64,000 nt of DNA from Cyclaneusma minus. Taxonomy: Eukaryota; Ascomycota; Leotiomycetes; Marthamycetales; Marthamycetaceae. The DNA lies in NCBI GenBank assembly GCA_037179335.1, contig JAKZHN010000033.1, forward strand, positions 62,001-126,000. The letters are read 5' to 3'. This document shows positions 57,478 through 64,000 of the stretch, piece by piece (positions within the stretch are counted from its first letter, which is position 1; each line of letters begins with the position of its first letter). Under the pieces are notes generated by a model. It searched no databases and had not been told where the DNA came from. It saw only the letters and a list, made by a program, of their open reading frames with translations. The position numbers were made by a program, and so were the translations under genes.

Positions 57478-59295
57478 CTACCGCTCGCTAACGGCTTGAC
57501 AAGTTGTCGAATCCACGGAGGGCGAAACGGCATGACCATTACCCTTCTTTTCACCTTCCCCCGCCCTACTCTTTCGCCTCTTCATAGTCTTTTCCTTCTC
57601 TTTCCCGGCATCTTCCACACCCCTCAGCACAATATAACCCAGTGCCACTCCAACGGTCACCAGATCCACAACATGCACAGCCCACCACACGGCCGTCGGC
57701 CCCAATGCACAATTTGCAAACTCCGACCTCCACTCCCATTTCTCCTCATCAAACCACAAGCTCAGCAATCCCGCATTGCCCCCATAGTCACCCATCATAC
57801 TCCGCACCGTAAGCTCTCTAATACCCGGTACACCCTGCTTCACCGTCTGCCCTGCATATTTCCCTGCACGCCATTTTCTTTCCTCCTCTTCTGGCACCTT
57901 GTCCGGCTCGAGCAGCGGTGGTGTCGGATCTATTTCTTGTACCGGTGCACTCTGGTTAATATAATGCCAGACATCACATCCAGCATGATCATGTCCATTC
58001 ACAATAATCCCGTTGCGTCCCATGCCATTTCCATCTGCCTCTTTATCACCGCTCATACCGAAAATTCCTTCTAAAACACCCTTGGAAGCATCGGCGCTTA
58101 AGTGGTTTTGCTCTTTCAATCCACCTTGCAGCAGATCCACAAGATCCGACTCTTCATGGAACGAGAAGAACGGACCGTCGACGCAAATACCTGCTTCTTT
58201 GTACAAAGGCACGTGTGTGAGGACCAATGTGAAGGAGCCAAGGGTGGAGACGGAGTGTGAAGTGCCGATGATTTCGTTGATGAATTGGTATGTCTTGCCT
58301 TGTAGTTCTTCGGAGTAGGCTGGCGTGTCCAAGTTCATGTCATTCAGCACTACAATTCGCAGTTCCGGCGGGATCCTGGCGTCGTCTGGTTCTGATGAAT
58401 TGGTCTTGTGCGGCCCTGTGATTTCTGGTTGTGGGAGCCGGAACCGTAATTCGTAATTCGCTTTTCCATAGGCTTTCTCGAAGCGGGCGAAGCGGTCGGG
58501 CGTGAGATCGCCGGCGTAGCCGATGTCGTGGTTCCCGGCTACGTTTATGATGTAGGATTTCCAGTCTTGTTGGCCTAGTATTTGCAGGTCTGTATTTTCT
58601 GCTTCTGCATTTTCTGTTTCTGATTCTGCGGACTCAGGCGCTGCCTCACCTTCAGACTGCGCAATATTCTTTTCGAAGTCGTGGGGCTCGAGCATTAGGC
58701 CGCTCGGTACCATATTTGAGCCTGCGAAGACACGTTTCCAGAAGCGCTCGGCGCGCAAAGAAAATTCGGCATCGTCGATCCATTGCGACCCCACCAAATC
58801 GCCCAGAACGGTCACATGTGTGGGATTTGTGTACCAGGAGAGAGTGCGATAGATGTGCGCCAGGTAGTAGTCGTTGCCTGTGAGATCGAGCAGCTTGTGG
58901 TAGTAGGACAGGTATGTGGGCACATCTTCGAAGAAAATGTCAATGGCATCGTGGAAGGATCGCTGGATTCGTCTTATTCGGGAAGCTGACTCGGTGGGGG
59001 AGATGATGTTTCGTAGATGCGGGAACGAGGCATCGTGGAGGGATGGCAGAGAGGTGTCGCCTTCGAGCTGGGGATCGCCGAGAGCTAGTAGTCGGAAAGG
59101 CGCAAGGCCATTGTGCGAATTGCTGGTAGTGGCTGGTGGGAATGCGCAAGCTTGGAAGACGGGGTAGAGGTAGAGGTAGGAGGTCAGGGTTAGCGACAGT
59201 GGGACGAGAAGGAAGAGTGCATAGCGGAGCACAGAGGTGAGCCACATGTGAAGGATGGCATCTGGTTGAGAGAGAAGGGACAGGCGATGTTGCAA
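57478..59295 (-). CDS. Ted1/Cdc1-type metallophosphoesterase, 605 aa
   Basis: Single exon. A Met at 59247 (MWLTSVLRY) is an alternative start directly before the first membrane segment (LRYALFLLVPLSLTLTSYLYLY). The lumenal enzyme shows all calcineurin-like metal motifs in order: LALGDPQLEGD (residues 73-80), VLGDLVGSQW (165-172), VAGNHDIGY (254-257), LTHVPLYKEAG, and NGHDHAGCD. A second membrane segment lies near the C-terminus (AVHVVDLVTVGVALGYIVL), followed by a basic tail. Family members in yeast and animals (Cdc1, Ted1, PGAP5) remodel the ethanolamine-phosphate groups of GPI anchors in the ER, which governs export of GPI proteins. The GDPQLEGD wording and size favour Ted1-like. A low-complexity Glu/Ala stretch (about 214-236) is inserted between motifs. 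Confidence 0.9.
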   Translation of the reverse strand: MQHRLSLLSQPDAILHMWLTSVLRYALFLLVPLSLTLTSYLYLYPVFQACAFPPATTSNSHNGLAPFRLLALGDPQLEGDTSLPSLHDASFPHLRNIISPTESASRIRRIQRSFHDAIDIFFEDVPTYLSYYHKLLDLTGNDYYLAHIYRTLSWYTNPTHVTVLGDLVGSQWIDDAEFSLRAERFWKRVFAGSNMVPSGLMLEPHDFEKNIAQSEGEAAPESAESETENAEAENTDLQILGQQDWKSYIINVAGNHDIGYAGDLTPDRFARFEKAYGKANYELRFRLPQPEITGPHKTNSSEPDDARIPPELRIVVLNDMNLDTPAYSEELQGKTYQFINEIIGTSHSVSTLGSFTLVLTHVPLYKEAGICVDGPFFSFHEESDLVDLLQGGLKEQNHLSADASKGVLEGIFGMSGDKEADGNGMGRNGIIVNGHDHAGCDVWHYINQSAPVQEIDPTPPLLEPDKVPEEEERKWRAGKYAGQTVKQGVPGIRELTVRSMMGDYGGNAGLLSLWFDEEKWEWRSEFANCALGPTAVWWAVHVVDLVTVGVALGYIVLRGVEDAGKEKEKTMKRRKSRAGEGEKKGNGHAVSPSVDSTTCQAVSER

Positions 59296-60251
59296 CGGTT
59301 GAAAGTTTTGGACGTGACAGCGGCAGTGTGTGATAGGGGGACGCGACTCGCAGGGATGGGTGGTGTTAGTGGTTAGTGCGATGCGGACTTTACAAGGCTT
59401 ATCGCCGGCGCTTAGCGTCTGCTGCCAATGTCAAGTCTTCCTCGACGACTTCCGCTTCACAACATTTTACAACATCTACACGGCGTCAGCCTCGAACATT
59501 GCGCTGTCAGCGACGGCAGATGGCACTTACGATTGTTTGGACAAAAGCCCGCCACCAGCCGCTCAACCCTCCTCGCGGTACCAATTTGTCGAAAGAAGTC
59601 GACTTGTCGAAAGAGAACGAGTTGTTGAAAGAAGTCGACTTCTCGAAAGAGAGCACTGAGTCTACAAAGTACTACACGGTCAATGTCAGCCTCGAACATT
59701 GCGTGAGCAGTCGCCACGGAGAACTTACGACTTTTTGGGCAAAAGCCCGCCACCAGCCGCTCAACCCTCCTCGCCGTACCATTTTTTATATGTTTTTTAG
59801 TTGTTTTTTCACTTGTTTTTTTAGTCTACAGGAGTGTTAGCTTCAGATCGTGGAACGGTAAGGATTGAGGTATTGACAACTTACAGATTTGTCTGTCGAA
59901 GATCCGCCAACAGCTGTCCACCTTCAAATACCAAGTTGAAGTGCTGATGTCGGAAGCCCAAGTCGAAAAGTTGCCAGAATGAAAGTCTAAAGCGAAACCA
60001 AGTACCGAGACCAGGCGCAGTGAATTGACGAAAGTTGTTGAGTCGACAGAAAACATGCCGGAAACGCGAGAAGCAGATCTTTTGGTGGTTGTTTTTTGTT
60101 TTCCGATGTTTTTGTGGTGATGTGTTTTGTGGTGTTTTGGTGATTGTTTTTTGTTTTCCGATGTTTTTGGTGTTTTGTGGTTTTTGCTTTGCAAGAAACA
60201 AGACGACGAGGATGAATGGCGACGGCAGCGAGCTGGCAGCGAGCGCCCCGC
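59296..60251. other. Region with duplicated segments, no supported gene
   Basis: A ~105-base segment at about 59485-59590 is repeated at about 59678-59783 (shared words CAAAAGCCCGCCACCAGCCG and TCAGCCTCGAACATTGCG). Between them are GTCGAAAGAAGTCGACTT-type repeats that in one frame code LSKEVDLSKENELLKEVDF. A T/G-rich stretch at 60088-60190 repeats TTTTTTGTTTTCCGATGTTT. One plus-strand frame (59376-59840) spans part of this, but I cannot build a convincing gene. Confidence 0.5.
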
Positions 60252-61916
60252 CTAGTTGGAGTAGTCAAGGACGGGAGCAGTTTCACCACAGGGACCGCCG
60301 CATTCGCAAACAGGGTTGTTGTATTCCTCGAGGACCTCGGCAGTATAGCGAGCTCTGACTGCGTCCTCAATGTCCCACTCCTTGTCCGTCTCCGACTCTG
60401 TATTGACAACGCCGCCAGACCACACGAGAGAGACTTGCTGGCCGAGGGCAGAGTCAGGGGTGGGAAGTTGGCGGGCGGGGTTGCGGCGGCTTGCTTGGAG
60501 TCGGATTTGGGATTCCCACTGACGGTCGACTTCTTGGTTCTCGGCGAGGCCAGCTATGGGATCAACTTCGCGCAAGAGCCACCAGGAACGAGCAGCATTG
60601 CGCTGAGCCTGGTCTCCTTCCTCGGATTCGCGACGCTCAGCTTGGATGCGGGCTTGTCGGAGACGGAGGTCTTCTTGGCGACGTTCGTGGCGGGCTGCGC
60701 GGCGGGCTTTCTCAGCCCACCAACGACCTTGTTCAGCGGCGAGGCGAGCTTGCTCCTTGAAGAGGAGACGGAAATGTTCGCGGCGGGCTTGCTTGGCGGC
60801 GGGGCGAGCTTGTTCTTTGAAGACAAGACGGAATTGATAGCGGGCGGCTTGCTCCCGGGCTTCCTCGCGTTCGCGGAGCATTGCGCGGCGGGCCTTTTCA
60901 AACAACCAACGGGCTTCGCTGGCGGCGGTCGCGCGGGCGAACTTGCGTTCGAGGCGGGCCAGCTCGGCTCGAGCAGCAGCTGTAGCTTGTTCAGCTCGGG
61001 TTTGCTCAGCGGCGCGGAGGGCTTGCTCGGCACGGATTGCAAGTTGTTCAGCTCGTGCTTGCTCAGCGGCGCGGAGGGCTTGCTCGGCGCGGAGTTGAGC
61101 GAGTTGTTCAAATCGGGCTTGCTGAGCGGCGTGGAGGGCTTGCTCGGCGCGGAGTTGAGCGAGTTGTTCAGCTTGGGCTTGCTCGCGAAGACGGAGACCT
61201 TCGCGGCGGGCCTTTTCAGCTTCCCAGACAGCGTCCCTGATGGGGTCGGGCTGGGCGTACTTGGCTTCAAGGCGGGCTAGCTCAGCTCGAGCTTTACCTG
61301 CGAATTGTTTGGCGTCTGGAGTGTAGTCGAGTTCAATGAGGCCGGCAACAGGGAGCCACTCATCGAAACGCATCGCGAGGTCGCCCGCCTCGAGGTCGAA
61401 GAGGTCGCAGAGCTCCTCTTCGAGGTCTTCGGAGTCGAGGAGACCAAGGCTTTGGCGGGAGACGATGGTCATGAAGACTTCCCAGGCAAGGGGGTCAGCA
61501 GCAGTCTCGGCCCAAGCACGAACATCGTCGAGGTACTGGATGGCGACACCGAAGGTTTCATCATCCACATCGATGTCCTCGGTGTCATCAGTGTCCTCGG
61601 TGTCAGTGGTAGACTCGTTGTCAGAGTTGTCAACGCTGGAGTCCTCGTCGACTGGGACGGAATTGTTAGTCGAAAGGCAAAGGAGCTTGTTGTCAATGAT
61701 GAACTCACGGTCGATGATGCACTTGTTGGTGGGAATGAATTCCTTTGCCAAGGGGTTGAGAGCCATCTTGACAGGGCCGGACTCGTTGGTAGAGACAGCG
61801 AGGTTGTCAAGAGTGTTGTCGATGAGGCTGTCAGGGTGGATGAGCTCGCCAACAGAGTGGTCGAAGATGTAGTCAGGAGGGCAGAGAGCCGCCATGAAGG
61901 ATCCACGACGAGACAT
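60252..61916 (-). CDS. PAM2-motif, alanine/arginine-rich coiled-coil protein, 554 aa
   Basis: Single exon; start chosen at MSRRGSFMAALCPP, because the 94 codons before it in frame look like leader. Residues 53-62 read LNPLAKEFIP, matching every key position (Leu, Asn, Pro, Ala, Phe, Pro) of the PAM2 motif, which binds the MLLE domain of poly(A)-binding protein. An acidic stretch follows (90-120, many Asp/Glu/Thr). Then comes a helical region (125-205) ending WLPVAGLIELDYTPDAKQF. From 208 to about 455 there is a charged coiled coil with ~19-residue repeats of the form EQLAQLRAEQALRAAEQAR. The C-terminus carries a small Cys cluster (CECGGPCG). By inference it could act on mRNA through poly(A)-binding protein. 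I know no named homologue. Confidence 0.7.
   Translation of the reverse strand: MSRRGSFMAALCPPDYIFDHSVGELIHPDSLIDNTLDNLAVSTNESGPVKMALNPLAKEFIPTNKCIIDREFIIDNKLLCLSTNNSVPVDEDSSVDNSDNESTTDTEDTDDTEDIDVDDETFGVAIQYLDDVRAWAETAADPLAWEVFMTIVSRQSLGLLDSEDLEEELCDLFDLEAGDLAMRFDEWLPVAGLIELDYTPDAKQFAGKARAELARLEAKYAQPDPIRDAVWEAEKARREGLRLREQAQAEQLAQLRAEQALHAAQQARFEQLAQLRAEQALRAAEQARAEQLAIRAEQALRAAEQTRAEQATAAARAELARLERKFARATAASEARWLFEKARRAMLREREEAREQAARYQFRLVFKEQARPAAKQARREHFRLLFKEQARLAAEQGRWWAEKARRAARHERRQEDLRLRQARIQAERRESEEGDQAQRNAARSWWLLREVDPIAGLAENQEVDRQWESQIRLQASRRNPARQLPTPDSALGQQVSLVWSGGVVNTESETDKEWDIEDAVRARYTAEVLEEYNNPVCECGGPCGETAPVLDYSN
60990..61200 (-). repeat. Coding tandem repeats (~57 bp) in the coiled coil
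   Basis: Three to four direct copies of a unit built on GCGCGGAGGGCTTGCTCGGC (plus strand) code the repeated RAEQALRAAEQ.. segment. Confidence 0.8.
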
Positions 61917-62170
61917 GGTGGATGATTGGAAGAAGAGTGAGTTCTTCGAAGTTGGAATGAAGTGGTTGGAAAGTCGACGACTTGAGAGGTCTTTGTGAAG
62001 AGACTTGAAATGGAAGACAAGAGAGGCAGTGATGAAAAATGTGAGTGGAAGACGTTGGATGCTGGAAGGCAGGCAGGTCAACTTTTCTTTTCGTTCGTCA
62101 CTTTGTGTCTCGGCGAGGTGGAGGGAAGGAAGAAAAGAGACTTCGACTTCGACGGGAACTTGGCTTTTAT

Positions 62171-62394
62171 GTGATCTCAAAATGTCGAAAGGAGCCAAGA
62201 GAAACCAGTCATTCTAGTCCCTGATAATTTGCACAATGCGGTCTTTCCATGGCTATCAAAGTCTGGTTCCGCGTCCATTTGTGTGATCTCAAAAGGTCTC
62301 ATGGGGCTAAGAGAAACCCGTCGTTCTAGTCCCTGATTATTTGCACAAAGTGGTGTTTCCATGGCTATCAAATTCTGGTTCCGCGTCCACAGAG
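62171..62394 (+). repeat. 112-bp direct tandem duplication
   Basis: GTGATCTCAAAA at 62171 recurs at 62283, and the two units match over most of their length (shared words TTCTAGTCCCTGAT, TTTCCATGGCTATCAAA, TCTGGTTCCGCGTCCA). Lies just upstream of the PAM2 gene. Confidence 0.85.
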
Positions 62395-62864
62395 CTGAAC
62401 CAAGTATTGTGGAATTTGTTTGCTGCTTTTACATTTCTAGTTTGACACTTTTTTGTGCGGTTGCGTGCTACCAAAGAGTTCGAAACTTGGTCTGGGGAGT
62501 CATGAAGGAGATGGTACCGAGGCTTTTTTCAAGTAAGCTCCGGCCTTGGAGAGCATATGATGGAAGTTTGGGGAAGCAATGACCGATTTGGGGGACTGAG
62601 CAGCAATCTACGAGACGGAGAGAAGCTTCCTCGAGCTCATGTCAGGGTTGAGACTGGAAGACTGTCGATTATGGAGCTCTCCCGAGTCCATTCCCACACC
62701 CCCAGCCCCCATCTGCGAGGGCATAGCCCCAAGCCATGTCTACAGGCCGTACTCGGCGCCCTGCAATAGCGCAGTCATGAAAACGGAGCTAGTAGTGAAG
62801 CCCTATGCTTTAGGGGATTTCCTAGCGCGAACCAAGTCCAGCGTTTGCTTCAGAACACCTTCCT

Positions 62865-63700
62865 CGGGCAAAAAAATCCTTAGGCGAACCAGCAAGTTGA
62901 GAGAACCAAGAAGTTGAGAGAACCAGCAAGTTGAAAGAACCAGAAAATTGAGAGAACCAGAAAGTTGAGAGAACCAAGACGCTAGGAATATCCCCTTGAT
63001 CCAAAGAGTCTTTCGATCTTTTGAGTTCTTTTGAATTCTATCCAGCTATTGCCCTTAGTCTTTTCAGCCGAGGACACCTATGTCGAGCAAAAAAATCCCA
63101 TTGGACGATCCAGAAACATGAAAGAGCTGGAAGGCGGAAGCTGCTGCATAAGCGTTTGAGTCAAAGACTTATTACATTCTGACCTCTTTAGAATTCTCTT
63201 CTTGCTCCCTGTGCTAGGTCGAGACGCACAAGTTGAGCAAAAAATCCCATTGGACGAACCAAGAAATGGGCAAACACGAGACGCTAGAACATCTCCCCCT
63301 TAGTCAAAGTCTCTTTGTATCTTTTGAGTTCTTTCCAATTCCTCCCCTTGGTCTCTTCGCTCAAGGACACCTACGTTGAGCGCGAGAAAAGATCCCTGAA
63401 CGGTCCAGAGAGCTCTCGGTTGAAAGGTCTGGGAGCTGGAAACTGCTGCATACGTCTCTGTGTCAAGAATCTATTGCAATGCATGCTGTTCAATCGAAAG
63501 CCTACTCCCTACGCTAAGTCAAGACGCGCAGGGGGAGCAAAAAATTACCATTGGACGAACCGACAATTTAGGACAGGGGGCCGCTATTCGCTACCCCTCT
63601 GACTCAACGACTCGCACAATTTCATTGATTCTTTTCAATTCCTTTCGTATTCGCTGCGCTAAGCCATGGCTCTACTTACAAAGCAGCAAAGTTGAGAACC
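62865..63700 (+). repeat. Array of diverged ~150-bp direct repeats
   Basis: An anchor GAGCAAAAAATCCCATTGGA (followed by CGAACC) or variants occurs at about 62865, 63085, 63235, 63378 and 63535. Each is followed some 70-90 bases later by TTTTGAGTTCTTTTCAATTC-like sequence and then by CTAAGTCGAGACGC or AGGACACCTACGTT just before the next anchor. Spacing is 143-220 bases. Confidence 0.65.
62890..62985 (+). repeat. ~17-bp tandem repeat (AGTTGAGAGAACCAGAA)n
   Basis: About five to six slightly varied copies in a row. Confidence 0.85.
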
Positions 63701-64000
63701 GTTGCAAGACGTCAGTTAGCACGCACGGTCGGCTATTACCAAACTATTCGCTGGACGGAAGAAACTCATCTGACCAGCTCAGAACTTTGGTACGTCTCCA
63801 TGCTTTCTCTTACTCCCGTGGTTGCCACGGCCCTTTCCCGCACCTAGCCTTTCCCATTCCGACTTCCTCCTCTAGGGTCTCAATCCTTTTTTCCAGCATC
63901 ACACAGGTGCTATTTGCTCGTACCACGCAATTTTTGTCCCGATGAGATCAGAATGAAATTCTGCATCTTTTGATCCGCTTTACTAGCTTTTGCGACAATT

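Larger units (their letters stand above)
62395..64000. other. Right end: non-coding, diverged repeat array
   Basis: Apart from the repeats listed separately, only short unconvincing frames (63315-63945) are present. No gene can be supported up to the window end. Confidence 0.5.

Noticed and set aside
60216..61280. 354-codon plus-strand frame across the coiled-coil gene
   Set aside because: It is the complement of the Ala/Arg-rich repeats, composed of Ala/Gly/Leu runs, with no family resemblance.
62865..63700. CRISPR-like array
   Set aside because: Eukaryotic context; repeats are long, diverged and without regular unique spacers.
63460..63945. 161-codon plus-strand frame near the right end
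   Set aside because: It runs through the diverged repeat array and shows no domain.

Overview
The window looks like nuclear DNA of a filamentous ascomycete (Pezizomycotina). The evidence is: protein genes split by short GT-AG introns (about 50-90 nt, with a few longer ones), typical families (non-reducing polyketide synthase, Clr5, HET, Npr2, Ulp1-like protease, GH31), and a 14 kb AT-rich island whose repeat copies differ mainly by C-to-T and G-to-A changes, the footprint of RIP (repeat-induced point mutation). The class within Pezizomycotina cannot be fixed from sequence alone.

Layout. 1-3291: 3' end of a non-reducing PKS (ACP-ACP-CMeT-esterase). 3967-7282: a small unknown gene divergent from a Clr5-domain gene. 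About 8170-8755: a broken short-chain dehydrogenase. 9090-23458: one transposable element with terminal inverted repeats and a perfect 9-bp target duplication, swollen to 14.4 kb by what appear to be two LTR retrotransposons, all heavily RIPed and without usable genes. 24101-28109: an intact Ulp1-like protease gene and a SET-domain gene. 28762-35432: NPR2 (TORC1 control) and a secreted GH31 alpha-glucosidase. 35549-38010: a HET-domain gene, with three small DNA transposons of different superfamilies, one nested in another, stacked upstream at 38359-39934. 40475-41145: remnant of a membrane-protein gene. 42371-43956: a PAP2-type membrane phosphatase/transferase. 45628-47340: an arginyl-tRNA-synthetase-like gene that lacks synthetase signature motifs. 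48116-48814: an Rcr-like PY-motif membrane adaptor. 49191-49969: an unknown nuclear-type protein. 50328-53456: alanyl-tRNA synthetase. 56445-57138: an unknown small gene. 57478-59295: a Ted1/Cdc1-type metallophosphoesterase. 60252-61916: a coiled-coil protein with a PAM2 motif. 62171-63700: duplicated, non-coding repeat blocks.

The genes do not form one pathway. The left edge belongs to a secondary-metabolite locus that continues outside the window, and the middle and right are mostly housekeeping genes interrupted by transposon-rich segments. The most unusual items are the TIR element family with 9-bp target duplications (a 14.4 kb copy and a 658 bp copy with the same ends), the catalytically degraded ArgRS paralogue, the PAM2 coiled-coil protein, and the diverged ~150-bp repeat array near the right end.

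All gene models are by eye from reading frames, splice consensus and remembered family patterns; no database search was run.
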